From: an uncultured Bacteroidales bacterium
Lineage (GTDB): Bacteria; Bacteroidota; Bacteroidia; Bacteroidales; FEN-979
Direction of reading: 5' to 3'
Length of the DNA: 46,436 bases
Assembly: GCA_903875045.1 (NCBI GenBank)
Contig: CAIQUS010000048.1
Span: forward strand, 1-46,436
Under the pieces are notes generated by a model that had not been told where the DNA came from, did no database searches, and was given only the letters and a program-made list of their open reading frames with translations. Positions within the stretch are counted from its first letter, which is position 1. The number at the start of each line of letters is the position of its first letter. The translations under genes were made by a program, and so were the position numbers. Of the stretch, positions 34,601 to 43,306 are shown in pieces.

Positions 34601-35025
34601 AGTGTGTTTTTTTCGAGATATTTTTTATTGACGACCTTCTCCGCAATAGCTTCAGGATAGCTGACAATGATGGATTTCCGTGTCCGGCTGTTGAGCAGGT
34701 TCAGCACCTCCGTCCGTGAAAGCAAACCCTGGTTGTCCTTGACCCCGGTTTGAAATCCGCGTTTGAACGAAGATGGGAAATAGTATACCCGGTCGCCAAG
34801 AATTTGCTGAAGGTCATTAAAAAAGTAGGCTGCAGTTTCCTTGTCGGGCAGCAATACCAGGTGGGTCTGGGTGGTTCCTTCAAAAACAGCTGCGGTGACA
34901 AGTGACCGTGAAGAGCCAACAAGGCCTTTTAAGTGGAGACGGAAACGAGTTTCCCGGAAATGCTTTACAATCTCCTGTACCAGGGGATGTTCTTTGAACA
35001 GCGATAAGAGATCGGCAGGCTTCAA
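31687..35025 (-). CDS. mfd: Transcription-repair coupling factor
   Basis: The 1112-residue Mfd releases stalled RNA polymerase and recruits UvrA. It has a UvrB-like N-terminal part, a CarD/RID domain near residue 440 (HIDHGVGRFDGLEKI), a RecG-like helicase with Walker A GDVGFGKTE near 580, DEEQKFGV near 683, RGRVGR near 853, and a C-terminal TRCF domain. A start codon TTG at 35025 is the only one in the frame; the gene begins 7 bases after the stop of fbp, so translation is likely coupled. Around residue 366-380 the frame contains a segment (RQSSIVNRTS) coded by four heptamers, between conserved blocks; I believe it is an insertion. Length is otherwise normal. Confidence 0.96.
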   Translation of the reverse strand: MKPADLLSLFKEHPLVQEIVKHFRETRFRLHLKGLVGSSRSLVTAAVFEGTTQTHLVLLPDKETAAYFFNDLQQILGDRVYYFPSSFKRGFQTGVKDNQGLLSRTEVLNLLNSRTRKSIIVSYPEAIAEKVVNKKYLEKNTLQLSVGEQVNMDFILDLLLEYEFERADFVAEPGQFSLRGGLIDVYSFSNDHPFRIDFAGDKVASIRSFDPSSQLSIQMFQEISIVPDIRVNADKKIAYESIFAFLPEKAVIWIEDAGAMAHLLEQQPDSDLLVHGSEFLKSLLNHTSLEFGQQFYFKTGQPVVFDTSPQPSFNKNFDLLLQDIHKNSENGYQNFLLADNPKQAERLQSIFEDLESKRTSDLTINRQSSIVNRTSLSATVNFSLHEGFLDKDLKIACYTDHQIFERYHKFHLRDGYTAKEALTLKDLYDLRPGDYVTHIDHGVGRFDGLEKIINNGKEQEAIRLIYKNEDLLYVSIHSLHRISKYIGKEGTAPVMNRLGSDVWNKLKNKTKSRVKDIARELIKLYAERRAAQGLACAPDTYLQTELEASFIYEDTPDQIKATVDVKKDLEEAYPMDRLICGDVGFGKTEIAIRAAFKVVTESKQVGVLVPTTILALQHYKTFADRLKAFPCRVDYINRFKSAKEQKQLLIDLEDGKIDILIGTHRLLSKDIVFKDLGLLIVDEEQKFGVGAKEKMKMMRVNVDTLTLTATPIPRTLQFSLMGARDLSIINTPPPNRYPVQTEIHPFGEDVIKEAITYEVQRGGQVFFVTTRVLNIMDISVMVQRMVPGVKVAVAHGQMDGHKLEKVMLDFIEGEYDVLIATTIIESGLDISNVNTIIINDAHHYGLSDLHQLRGRVGRSNKKAFCYLLAPPMSTLTDEARKRLRAIEEFADLGSGFNIAMRDLDIRGAGNILGAEQSGFISEIGYEMYQKILDEALVELKETDFKDLYPSEGPKTYVRDCVIETDMEILIPDYYISNITERLNLYKELDSIETEENLMKFMERMIDRFGPIPKQTVLLLHTIRLRWLARSIGFEKLVLRNQRMTAYFINNPESGYFQSDQFTAILEYLKHNPSKCKMTEERNKLFMTFPDVPGISEALVRLEPFQILKVTNI
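33907..33934. repeat. Four heptamers ACGATTG inside mfd
   Basis: Four perfect copies of ACGATTG in an otherwise conserved coding sequence. On the coding strand the unit reads CAATCGT, in successive frames, giving the residues NRQSSIVNR. The total of 28 bases is not a multiple of three; flanking bases keep the frame. Confidence 0.95.
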
Positions 35026-35032
35026 TCGACGT

Positions 35033-36052
35033 TTAACCGATTTTAAAATCGGGTGAATGTTCTCTCATCAGTTGTTCGGCCTTTTCAACCATATAAGTTG
35101 GTCCGACAAACAACGGCGACCGTTCATGCAATTGGGTTGGCTGGATGTCGAGTATGCGTCGGAATCCATCGGATGCCTTGCCACCGGCCTGTTCAGCCAA
35201 AAAGGCCACCGGGTTGCATTCATACAGCAATCTCAGTTTACCTCTGCGGTTTTTGACCGTGCCAGGATAGAGAAATACCCCTCCACGGATCATGTTCCGG
35301 TGAATATCTGCCACCATCGAACCAATATATCTTGTTGAATACGGGCGGTGAGTTGTCTTATCCTCTTCCTGGCAATAATGGATGTACTGACGTACGCCTT
35401 CGGGGAAAGAGAAATAATTGGCCTCATTGATGGAGTAAATGGCACCCACCTCGGGATATTTCATATCTGGGTGACTCAGAATAAACAACCCGACGGAGGG
35501 ATCGAGTGTAAAACCATTTACACCGTATCCGGTGGTGTACACCAGCATCGTAGAGGATCCATATATAATGTACCCGGCTGCGACGAGATTACGTCCTGGT
35601 TGCATAAAGTCCTCGAGTGTGGCCGATCCGCGGACGGTACGCCTGCGGTAAATAGAAAACAACGTTCCGATGGAGACATTCGACTCGATGTTTGAAGAGC
35701 CATCAAGTGGATCCATGGCCACTACATATTTCCCGTGTTTGGAAATATCACTGTCAAGGATGATAATATCTTCGTTTTCCTCTGAACCAATGGCACAACA
35801 TTGCCCGCCCGATTTCAGGGCAGCAATGAACTGGTCATTGGCGTAAACATCCAGTTTCTTCTGATCTTCGCCCTGCACGTTTACTTCACCGGCATAGCCC
35901 ATCACCTCTCCCAATCCGGCGCGGTTTACTTCACGGTTTACAAATTTGGCGGCAATTCCGATGTCATTGAGCAAACGGGATAATTCACCAGAGGCTTGAG
36001 GATATTCACTCTGTTGTTCAATAATAAACTCAGTAAGGGTCTTGAATTTCAT
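35033..36052 (-). CDS. fbp: Fructose-1,6-bisphosphatase, class I
   Basis: The 339-residue product removes the C1 phosphate of fructose-1,6-bisphosphate in gluconeogenesis. The metal-binding block [11 protein letters not shown] is at about residues 112-122, preceded by GSEENED, with the substrate region [17 protein letters not shown] later. Length matches the family (about 330). It starts at ATG 36052 just downstream of a -7 box and forms a two-gene unit with mfd, whose start is 8 bases past its stop. A PPi-type phosphofructokinase gene, its metabolic opposite, is 1.4 kb away. Confidence 0.95.
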   Translation of the reverse strand: MKFKTLTEFIIEQQSEYPQASGELSRLLNDIGIAAKFVNREVNRAGLGEVMGYAGEVNVQGEDQKKLDVYANDQFIAALKSGGQCCAIGSEENEDIIILDSDISKHGKYVVAMDPLDGSSNIESNVSIGTLFSIYRRRTVRGSATLEDFMQPGRNLVAAGYIIYGSSTMLVYTTGYGVNGFTLDPSVGLFILSHPDMKYPEVGAIYSINEANYFSFPEGVRQYIHYCQEEDKTTHRPYSTRYIGSMVADIHRNMIRGGVFLYPGTVKNRRGKLRLLYECNPVAFLAEQAGGKASDGFRRILDIQPTQLHERSPLFVGPTYMVEKAEQLMREHSPDFKIG

Positions 36053-36071
36053 AACGAATGGTTTTAGAATA

Positions 36072-36079
36072 CAAAATTA
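36072..36079 (-). promoter_or_regulatory. -7 box TAATTTTG for fbp-mfd
   Basis: Exact TAnnTTTG match on the minus strand, 20 bases before the fbp ATG. It is divergent from the aspartate kinase promoter 35 bases away. Confidence 0.65.
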
Positions 36080-36113
36080 GGAATTTTCGGCGAATTGAGT
36101 CTCTCTTTTTCTT

Positions 36114-36121
36114 TACTTTTG
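36114..36121 (+). promoter_or_regulatory. -7 box TACTTTTG directly before the aspartate kinase ATG
   Basis: The box ends 4 bases before the ATG at 36126. A -7 element implies transcription starting about at the ATG, so the message may be leaderless. The 12 bases TACTTTTGCGCC recur at 39756. Confidence 0.6.
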
Positions 36122-36125
36122 CGCC

Positions 36126-37445
36126 ATGCACATCAATGTATTCAAATTTGGCGGCGCCGCCGTAAACAGTTCGGCCGGTATAAAAAATGTAGCCGGAATT
36201 GTTATGAAGTTCAACACCGGGCCTTTGGTGATAGTGGTTTCCGCTATGGGAAAAACAACCAACGCCCTTGAACAATTACTGAATGATTACATGAAAAAAG
36301 ATCCGATAGCGATAGTCGGTTCGTATCAAAAGATTTGGGATTTTCATTTTTCAATCCTGGACGATCTTTTTTCTGACAAGAACCATGAGGTTTTTGGCGA
36401 AGTTGAATCGCTGTTCAATATGTTGCGGGGGTATATCCGCAAAGGGCACCTTTATACCACCACACCACTTGATTATGATTTTGAATACGATCAGATTGTA
36501 AGCTACGGAGAGTTGATTTCTGCATCAATTCTCCATCATTACCTTGTTTTCCGGGGATGTTCATGCACGCAATTTGATGTGCGCGACTTGATCAGGACCG
36601 ATTCAACCTATCGTGATGCCCGTGTTGACTGGAAAACGACTGAATCGTTGATTCAAAAAAACATCAGGGGTTATTTCCGGGATCATCGCAAACCAGCCGC
36701 CATCGCACTTACGCAGGGTTTTATCGGGTGCGACCCGCTGCACAACACCACCACACTTGGCCGTGAAGGTTCCGATTTTTCAGCCGCCATTTTTGCATGG
36801 TGCCTTCAGGCAAAAGAACTGACCATCTGGAAAGATGTACCTGGTGTGATGAATGCCGACCCAAAATGGATAACCGATGCGGTTTGCCTCGAAACCCTTT
36901 CCTACCGCGAAGCCATTGAACTGGCATATTACGGGGCCAGCGTGATCCATCCGAAAACAATTAAACCACTTGAAAATGCCAACATTGTACTTCGGGTAAA
37001 ATCATTCGTGGATCCGAATCTCCCCGGAACCTCTGTCATAAACCTCCGTGAGTGGGAAATTACAACACCTATCTTTATCAGGAAGCAGAATCAAATGCTG
37101 ATATCTGTTTCTCCACGTGATTTTTCGTTTATCCTTGAAGAAAATCTGAGTGAGATTTTCAGGATCCTGGCCAACTTCAGGGTTAAAGTGAATGTCATGC
37201 AAAACTCCGCCATCAGTTTCTCCATTTGTGTTGATGCAGATCCGCTGAAAGTCAATCCTTTAATTGCATATCTGAAAAAGGATTATGAAACCAGGTACAA
37301 TGAAGGGGTTGAACTGTTTACCATTCGTCATTATAACGACGAAGCGGTGAACCGCATGGTCAACGGCAGGAAAATCCTGATGGAATTAAAAAGCAGACAT
37401 ACCTTGCAGGTAGTCCTGGCAAAAAATCGTGACGCAGAACTTTAA
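36126..37445 (+). CDS. Aspartate kinase
   Basis: The 439-residue monofunctional enzyme phosphorylates aspartate, the first step to lysine, threonine and methionine. The amino-acid kinase domain starts FKFGGAAV (the family has Gly-Gly-Thr/Ala-Ser-Val, so the Ser is Ala here). It goes on with SYGELISA, TLGREGSDFSAA, WKDVPGVMNADP and SYREAIELAYYGASVIHP. Residues about 305-435 are two ACT-like domains that may bind a feedback inhibitor. Its stop overlaps the convergent phosphofructokinase stop by 4 bases. Which end product regulates it cannot be told. Confidence 0.93.
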   Translation: MHINVFKFGGAAVNSSAGIKNVAGIVMKFNTGPLVIVVSAMGKTTNALEQLLNDYMKKDPIAIVGSYQKIWDFHFSILDDLFSDKNHEVFGEVESLFNMLRGYIRKGHLYTTTPLDYDFEYDQIVSYGELISASILHHYLVFRGCSCTQFDVRDLIRTDSTYRDARVDWKTTESLIQKNIRGYFRDHRKPAAIALTQGFIGCDPLHNTTTLGREGSDFSAAIFAWCLQAKELTIWKDVPGVMNADPKWITDAVCLETLSYREAIELAYYGASVIHPKTIKPLENANIVLRVKSFVDPNLPGTSVINLREWEITTPIFIRKQNQMLISVSPRDFSFILEENLSEIFRILANFRVKVNVMQNSAISFSICVDADPLKVNPLIAYLKKDYETRYNEGVELFTIRHYNDEAVNRMVNGRKILMELKSRHTLQVVLAKNRDAEL

Positions 37446-38674
37446 GGGATCACCACCGGGAAGTCATACCGGAAATCTTCGCAGTCAGGTTTGCCTAAAA
37501 TATTTCCAAGAAAATCCCGGTAAGCATCTGTAAAGGCAAATTTATTGATATCGTAATAATCATCTGACAATGGTTTATTTCCCACCGCACCCATGTCAAT
37601 GGAGGTCGTGTTAAACTCTTCCAGTTCCATATTTGTCACGATCTTCTTCATCACAGGCATCTGACCATACTCCTCACGAAGCAGCAGGTCAACCACTTTA
37701 TCCGCCAGGGTGGAGGTTAACCGGCGATCATAATGACGGCAATGCCCTGAGCGGGGATAATAACCTGATATCTGGGCACGTGCCTCAACTCCCAGGTGGC
37801 TGCTGATTTCTGAAGCAATTACGCCACTGACCCCTCCGAACCTCGGATGGCCGTATTCATCCAACTCTGAACTGGCATACACCACATCAACTTTGCCTGT
37901 TTTCTCATCAAACCAGCGGGTTCCTTCGGATACCGGAATGACCAGATAACGCTTTTTAGACTGCATGTATGCTTCTTTCACTGTCTCAAAAAAGACCTCT
38001 TTGCGTTCTTTTGTGATCTCAAACTCAGGAATGAGGCCAAGTGAAGCCCCGCCAAAAATGGCAGTCCCTGTAAGCCAGCCTGCATCGCGTCCCATCACTT
38101 CCATCACTAAAATGCGTGAATGTGATTCGGCGGTAGTTTTAAGATTATTGGTAAATTCCATCATCGACTGGGCTGCCGATGGAAATCCCGGACACATAAC
38201 AGCTTCAATATCTTTTCCATTGTAGCGGTGAATGGTACGTGTACGAAGGTCATTGTCAATGGTTTTCGGAAAACCGATCACCGGAATGCCTTCCGTTTCA
38301 AACAATCGTTTGGCGGCTCCATTGGTGTCATCGCCCCCGATGGTGACCAGCACATCAATCTTATAGCGTTCCAAATTGCGGAGAACCTGTGGAACACGGC
38401 TCACCGGATTCTTTTTTGATGCGAATGGGTTTGTACGGCTCGAACGAAGTGCTGTGCCTCCATAATATCCGTCATACGGCTGATGGGTCAGGTCAACAAC
38501 ATCTCCATCTCCCAAAAGGCCTTTCCATCCCTGCAGGATACCAAAAACCTTATAGCCCAACAATGATGCGCGGTTCCTGATAGCTTCAATGCTTGCGTTG
38601 ATTGCTGGCGTATCGCCCCCACCTGATAGAATTGCCAGTGTTTTTCCCTGGAATAATTTATGCTCGTATTTCAT
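37442..38674 (-). CDS. 6-phosphofructokinase, PPi-type
   Basis: The 410-residue product phosphorylates fructose 6-phosphate. The residues that set donor choice are GGDDT (Asp at the position where ATP enzymes have Gly) and PKTIDND (Lys in place of Gly). In established work Asp-Lys marks pyrophosphate-dependent enzymes, so PPi is the likely donor and the reaction would be reversible. Other family blocks are present: GGGDTPAIN near the start, EVMGRDAGWL and PVSEGTRW. Its length is greater than the ATP enzyme (about 320). It starts at ATG 38674, 26 bases after the upstream dehydrogenase stop, and has its own box at 38696-38703. Confidence 0.92.
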   Translation of the reverse strand: MKYEHKLFQGKTLAILSGGGDTPAINASIEAIRNRASLLGYKVFGILQGWKGLLGDGDVVDLTHQPYDGYYGGTALRSSRTNPFASKKNPVSRVPQVLRNLERYKIDVLVTIGGDDTNGAAKRLFETEGIPVIGFPKTIDNDLRTRTIHRYNGKDIEAVMCPGFPSAAQSMMEFTNNLKTTAESHSRILVMEVMGRDAGWLTGTAIFGGASLGLIPEFEITKERKEVFFETVKEAYMQSKKRYLVIPVSEGTRWFDEKTGKVDVVYASSELDEYGHPRFGGVSGVIASEISSHLGVEARAQISGYYPRSGHCRHYDRRLTSTLADKVVDLLLREEYGQMPVMKKIVTNMELEEFNTTSIDMGAVGNKPLSDDYYDINKFAFTDAYRDFLGNILGKPDCEDFRYDFPVVIP

Positions 38675-38695
38675 ATCTTTTTCGATTTAAGCCCG

Positions 38696-38703
38696 CAAAA
38701 TTA
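38696..38703 (-). promoter_or_regulatory. -7 box TAATTTTG for phosphofructokinase, overlapping the upstream stop codon
   Basis: Exact TAnnTTTG match on the minus strand. It contains the stop codon of the upstream dehydrogenase gene (38701-38703) and lies 22 bases before the ATG at 38674. Confidence 0.55.
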
Positions 38704-39636
38704 CTGAATTTTTCTTATCTTTTCTACCAGAACCCTTGCCAGTTTTATATTCGATTCATGTGTCCAGCCAGCAATGTGGGGTGTAAGAATCACATTTTCA
38801 GCTTTCAAAAGGTAGTCAAGTTCCTGCGGTATTTTGCCCGAAAGCAGTTCAAAGGATTTGTCTTCAAATTCCAGAACGTCAAGTGCCGCACCTGTTACTT
38901 TGCCTGAAACCAAATTCTTAACCAGATCACTGGTTTTTACAACTTGTCCCCGTGCAGTATTGATCAACCATATTTTTTTTTCAAACCGTTGAAGAAAAGC
39001 ATCATCCACCAGATGGGTGGTCTCATCTGTAAGGGGAACATGCAGGCTCAGAATATCGGTCTCTTTAAAAATTTCACCCAAAGAAACTTCATGGGTGTTT
39101 CCATCAGCGTAATTCCATTTATACTTGTCGTAGGATATCACCCTGGCCTCAAACCCCTTCAGTCTCTGGGCAAACGCACTCCCCATATTGCCATACCCGA
39201 TGATCCCAATTGTTTTCCCCTTGATCTCGGTGCCACGATTGCCTTCTCTGATCCATATTCCCTGCCTGACCTGCTTATCGGCACGGTTAACATGATTCAA
39301 CAGTGAGAGAATCAGTCCCAGTGCGTGTTCTCCCACAGCATCCCGGTTGCCTTCTGGTGAATTGAGACACCGGATTCCCTTGCTTTCAGCATACCCGACA
39401 TCAATATTTTCCATCCCGGCCCCTACCCTGCCGATGAATTTCAACTGGCTGGCCCTGTCAAGAAATTCTTTGTCAATGGTAATTTTACTCCGGATGATGA
39501 TACCGGTATACCCGGCTACCACTGATAAAAACTCCTTTCGCCCGTATTCCGGGAAAAAGTCGCAATCAAAGCCCATGCCGGTCAACTCTTCACGGATCAA
39601 CGGATGTACGGAATCGATGAATAGGATCTTTGACAT
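38701..39636 (-). CDS. D-isomer-specific 2-hydroxyacid dehydrogenase (SerA-like)
   Basis: The 311-residue NAD-dependent enzyme has the Rossmann motif GIIGYGNMGS and the catalytic Arg in LINTARG. Glu is in the LEFEDKS region and His in LTPHIAGWT. No C-terminal ACT domain is present, which fits short D-3-phosphoglycerate dehydrogenases or other hydroxyacid dehydrogenases; the exact substrate is uncertain. The longer frame from 39744 is coded by the octad array and beyond, so ATG 39636 (MSKILFID) is chosen. The array starts 2 bases upstream of this ATG, so the ribosome-binding region is formed by repeat units. Confidence 0.9.
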   Translation of the reverse strand: MSKILFIDSVHPLIREELTGMGFDCDFFPEYGRKEFLSVVAGYTGIIIRSKITIDKEFLDRASQLKFIGRVGAGMENIDVGYAESKGIRCLNSPEGNRDAVGEHALGLILSLLNHVNRADKQVRQGIWIREGNRGTEIKGKTIGIIGYGNMGSAFAQRLKGFEARVISYDKYKWNYADGNTHEVSLGEIFKETDILSLHVPLTDETTHLVDDAFLQRFEKKIWLINTARGQVVKTSDLVKNLVSGKVTGAALDVLEFEDKSFELLSGKIPQELDYLLKAENVILTPHIAGWTHESNIKLARVLVEKIRKIQ

Positions 39637-39637
39637 G

Positions 39638-39685
39638 TGGTGAAATGGTGAAATGGTGAAAAGGCGAAATGGTGAAATGGTGAAC
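39638..39685. repeat. Six octads TGGTGAAA between dehydrogenase and RND exporter genes
   Basis: Six in-phase 8-base units: four exact TGGTGAAA, with one AGGCGAAA and one TGGTGAAC. The array abuts the start codon of the minus-strand dehydrogenase at 39636. Confidence 0.92.
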
Positions 39686-39755
39686 AAATCTACCATCCCT
39701 GCAATATTCGACACACAAAGGTATGAGAGATTCACAATTTTCAATAAGGTTTTTG

Positions 39756-39763
39756 TACTTTTG
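39756..39763 (+). promoter_or_regulatory. -7 box TACTTTTG for the RND exporter gene
   Basis: Exact TAnnTTTG match, 18 bases before the GTG at 39782, followed by GCGCC as at the aspartate kinase promoter. Confidence 0.6.
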
Positions 39764-39781
39764 CGCCCTAATTCAAAAATT

Positions 39782-42172
39782 GTGTGGAATTATCTGGTTA
39801 AGTTGATTTTAAGGAACCGAATCACTATTCTGATCGTGATTGCGGTGATGACAAGCTTCATGGCCTATGAGGCATTTCATGTGAAGATACAATATGAAAA
39901 TGCCAGTATATTACCTGCCAAAGATTCCACAAGCATTGTTTACCATCAGTTTATCAAACAATTTGGCCAGGACGGAACAGTCATGTTCATTGGCATCGTC
40001 GATCAAAACTTTTTCCGGCTGTCAAATTTCAATGCGGTTTACGACCTGACTGATTCCTTAAAAAAGATTCGGGGGGTGGCAGAAATTGTTTCAGTGACAA
40101 GGCTTTATAACCTGGTGAAAAACGATTCGCTGAAAAAATTCGAATTCATCCCCATCTCACCGCGCAAGCCTGCCAGTCAGCAGAAACTTGACTCGATAAA
40201 ATCACTGATATACAGTTTGCCATTTTACAATGAACTGATTTACAACAAATCCACATCAGCATTCCTGATGGCATTGACGCTTGACAAAAAAATCATCGAC
40301 TCCAAAGAACGCGACCGGCTGATCGATGATGTGAGAAATACCATGGAGCGGTTTTCTGAAAAATCGAAAGTGGAGGTTCACTTTTCCGGGCTTCCTTACA
40401 TCCGCACACTGGTTGCCCGAAAATTACAGAACGAGTTGAAACTCTTCATTTTCCTGGCCCTGCTGGTGAGTGCCTTATTTCTCTTCATTTTTTTCCGGTC
40501 GGCCAAAGCAGTAATTTTTCCTGTGGTCATCATGCTCATCAGCGTTTTCTGGGCATTAGGCCTCATGGCCCTCTTCGGGTATAAAATCACCATGCTCACC
40601 TCGATCATCCCTCCGCTGGTTATTGTAATTGCTGTCGAAAACTGTATCTTCATCCTGAATAAATATCATTACGAATACAGTCTTCACCGCAACCAGGCCA
40701 AAGCATTGTCGCGCGTGATCCAACGCATCGGAGCAGCCAATCTCCTTACCAATGCCGCTACCGCCGCTGGTTTCGCTGCCTTTACCATCACCAACAACAA
40801 ACTGCTTGTCGAATTCGGGTTAATTGCAGCCATCAGCATCATGGTTATTTATGCACTTTCGCTCACCCTTGTTCCGATCTTCTTCAGTTTTCTGCCGCCC
40901 CCTGAAAGCAAGTACACAAAACACATCGAGGAAAGTGTTGCAAAATCATTGATTGAGAAGGCTGTGTTCCTGGTAACCTATCATCGCAACCCAATCTATA
41001 TAACCATGGCTGTTTGCATTGTGATTGGCGTGGCAGGCGCATTCAGGTTGAAAACTAGCGGAACCATTGTTGACGATATCTCAAAACGTGATCCAATCTA
41101 TACTGATATGATGTTCTTTGAAAAGAATTTCAAAGGAATCATGCCCCTTGAAATAGTTGTTGACACAAAGAAGAAAAAGGGAGTTCTTAACCTTGCCACC
41201 CTGAAAAAAATTGATCGTTTGCAAGATACCCTTCGCACCTATAAGGAATTGTCCAAGCCTTTGTCGATTGTAGAAGTCATCAAAACTGCCAAACAGGCTT
41301 TTTATGCCGGCGATCCTCAGTTTTACGAACTGCCGAACTCCAATGAATTGGCTTTCATGGCAGGCTATATTCCATCCTTCAAGTCAAAAAAACGTTCGCT
41401 TCTTGATAATTTTATCGACTCAACATACCAGGTCACCCGAATCAGTGTTCAAATGGCCAATGTCGGCACCGTAAAGATCGACAGCATCCAGCAAAGCCTT
41501 AAACCAACAATCGATTCCATTTTCAGTCCGGCAAAATACAATGTCACCATCACAGGAACAAGTGTGGTTTTTTTAAAGGGAACTAACTTCCTGATCAGAA
41601 ACTTGTGGGAGAGCATTGCACTGGCAGTTGTGATCATTGCATTATTGCTGGCTTTTCTGTTTACTTCATGGCGTATGATCCTGATCTCCCTGATCCCGAA
41701 TTTGATCCCACAACTCATGACTGCAGCCCTGATGGGTTTCACCGGCATTCCGATCAAACCCTCCACGATCCTTATCTTCAGCATTGCCCTTGGGATTTCC
41801 GTGGATAATTCCATTCAGTTCCTTTCACGATACCGGCTTCAGTTAAAACACACAGGCCATCATATCCCCTCTTCTGTGATTTCTGCCCTGCGTGAAACAG
41901 GTTACAGCATGATCTATTCATCCACGGTACTGTTTTTCGGCTTTGGGATCTTCGTACTTTCTACCTTTGGCGGCACACAGGCGCTCGGGTTTCTGATCTC
42001 TTTCACGCTGCTGGTGGCGGGTTTACTCAATATGTTCGTGCTTCCGGCAATGTTACTGACCCTGGATAAATGGAGTACCACCAAAGCCTTTGAAGAACCC
42101 CTGGTAGACATCTTCGAGGATAATGCCGATCTGGATACACAGGATTTTGACTTTGAAAAAAAAGAAAAATAA
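39782..42172 (+). CDS. RND / MMPL family exporter
   Basis: The 796-residue product has about 12 membrane segments in two halves. Each half has a large outer loop and a sterol-sensing-like cluster (helices near residues 210-370 and 620-765). Motifs such as VENCIFILNKYHYEY and GISVDNSIQFLSRYR contain the Asp/Glu-Asn pair typical of MMPL/HpnN-type transporters. Substrates of relatives are lipids or hopanoids; here unknown. The start at GTG 39782 (VWNYLVKLILRNR) is chosen, since the longer frame from 39653 is coded by the octad array and precedes the promoter box. Inner membrane. The downstream gene rfbA begins 77 bases after its stop. Confidence 0.88.
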   Translation: MWNYLVKLILRNRITILIVIAVMTSFMAYEAFHVKIQYENASILPAKDSTSIVYHQFIKQFGQDGTVMFIGIVDQNFFRLSNFNAVYDLTDSLKKIRGVAEIVSVTRLYNLVKNDSLKKFEFIPISPRKPASQQKLDSIKSLIYSLPFYNELIYNKSTSAFLMALTLDKKIIDSKERDRLIDDVRNTMERFSEKSKVEVHFSGLPYIRTLVARKLQNELKLFIFLALLVSALFLFIFFRSAKAVIFPVVIMLISVFWALGLMALFGYKITMLTSIIPPLVIVIAVENCIFILNKYHYEYSLHRNQAKALSRVIQRIGAANLLTNAATAAGFAAFTITNNKLLVEFGLIAAISIMVIYALSLTLVPIFFSFLPPPESKYTKHIEESVAKSLIEKAVFLVTYHRNPIYITMAVCIVIGVAGAFRLKTSGTIVDDISKRDPIYTDMMFFEKNFKGIMPLEIVVDTKKKKGVLNLATLKKIDRLQDTLRTYKELSKPLSIVEVIKTAKQAFYAGDPQFYELPNSNELAFMAGYIPSFKSKKRSLLDNFIDSTYQVTRISVQMANVGTVKIDSIQQSLKPTIDSIFSPAKYNVTITGTSVVFLKGTNFLIRNLWESIALAVVIIALLLAFLFTSWRMILISLIPNLIPQLMTAALMGFTGIPIKPSTILIFSIALGISVDNSIQFLSRYRLQLKHTGHHIPSSVISALRETGYSMIYSSTVLFFGFGIFVLSTFGGTQALGFLISFTLLVAGLLNMFVLPAMLLTLDKWSTTKAFEEPLVDIFEDNADLDTQDFDFEKKEK

Positions 42173-42248
42173 ATAAATCCATCATCTAATTTCACCAATT
42201 GTTTCAATTGTTTATTAACTTTACCTGATTGTTTCTAATATCTGTCAC

Positions 42249-43109
42249 ATGAAAGGAATTATTTTAGCCGGAGGCGCCGGCACACGTCTGCACCCGCTGA
42301 CCCTTGCCGTGAGCAAACAGCTCATGCCTATTTACGACAAACCGATGATCTATTATCCGCTGTCGGTGCTTATGATGGCCGGGATCAATGAGATCCTGAT
42401 CATTTCAACCCCACACGACCTGCCCCATTTCAAATTACTTCTTGGGGATGGAAAATCATTGGGGTGTTCATTTTCTTATGCAGAACAAGCTATTCCTAAC
42501 GGACTTGCACAGGCATTTGTGATCGGGGAGTCATTCATTGGCAAGGATAAAGTCGCGCTGGTTCTCGGCGATAACATCTTCTTTGGCAATGGTCTTTCGC
42601 AATTGGTGCATGACAACAACGATCCTTCCGGCGGCGTGGTTTTCGCATACCATGTGAATGACCCGGAACGATATGGGGTTGTGGAGTTTGACAATGATTT
42701 CAATGCCTTGTCCATCGAAGAAAAACCCGTGAAACCAAAATCGAATTTTGCTGTTCCAGGCTTATACTTTTATGACAATACCGTTATTGAAGTTGCCAAA
42801 AACATGAAACCCAGTGCACGCGGAGAATACGAAATTACCGATGTGAACCGCTGGTATCTTGAAAAGGGCAAACTGAAGGTTGGCGTATTGAGCCGTGGCA
42901 TTGCCTGGTTGGATACGGGAACATTTGAATCGCTGCTGCAGGCATCACAGTTTGTAGAGGTTGTTCAAAACCGCCAGGGACTCAAAATCGGATGTATCGA
43001 GGAAATTGCCTACCGGATGAAATTTATCACACGTGATCAGCTCATCCAGATAGCTCAACCACTGTTGAAAAGCGGGTATGGGCAATACCTTATCAACCTG
43101 ACGGATTAG
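42249..43109 (+). CDS. rfbA: Glucose-1-phosphate thymidylyltransferase
   Basis: The 286-residue product makes dTDP-glucose for rhamnose and other deoxysugars. The N-terminus has the nucleotidyl motif [16 protein letters not shown], followed by [25 protein letters not shown], the [10 protein letters not shown] block and [14 protein letters not shown]. Length matches RmlA. No rfbB, rfbC or rfbD gene is in the window, so the pathway must be completed elsewhere. It is followed by an 8-base repeat array that separates it from the polyprenyl synthase gene. Confidence 0.95.
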   Translation: MKGIILAGGAGTRLHPLTLAVSKQLMPIYDKPMIYYPLSVLMMAGINEILIISTPHDLPHFKLLLGDGKSLGCSFSYAEQAIPNGLAQAFVIGESFIGKDKVALVLGDNIFFGNGLSQLVHDNNDPSGGVVFAYHVNDPERYGVVEFDNDFNALSIEEKPVKPKSNFAVPGLYFYDNTVIEVAKNMKPSARGEYEITDVNRWYLEKGKLKVGVLSRGIAWLDTGTFESLLQASQFVEVVQNRQGLKIGCIEEIAYRMKFITRDQLIQIAQPLLKSGYGQYLINLTD

Positions 43110-43147
43110 AAAGTGTTAAGTGTTAAGTTTTAAATATTCAGTTTATC

Positions 43148-43304
43148 TGGTCACCTGGTCACCAGTTTACCACTTTACCAGTTTACCACTTTACCACTTT
43201 ACCAGTTTACCACTTTACCACTTTACCACTTTACCACTTTACCACTTTACCAGTTTACCACTTTACCACTTTACCACTTTACCAGTTTACCAGTTTACCA
43301 GTTT
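43148..43304. repeat. Octad array: 17 copies of CASTTTAC, preceded by two TGGTCACC
   Basis: From 43163 to 43298 seventeen perfectly phased 8-base units differ only at the third base, which is G (CAGTTTAC) or C (CACTTTAC). A partial unit follows. Two units of TGGTCACC lie immediately before. The array ends three bases before the ATG at 43307, so it replaces the usual leader of that gene. Confidence 0.97.
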
Positions 43305-43306
43305 TT

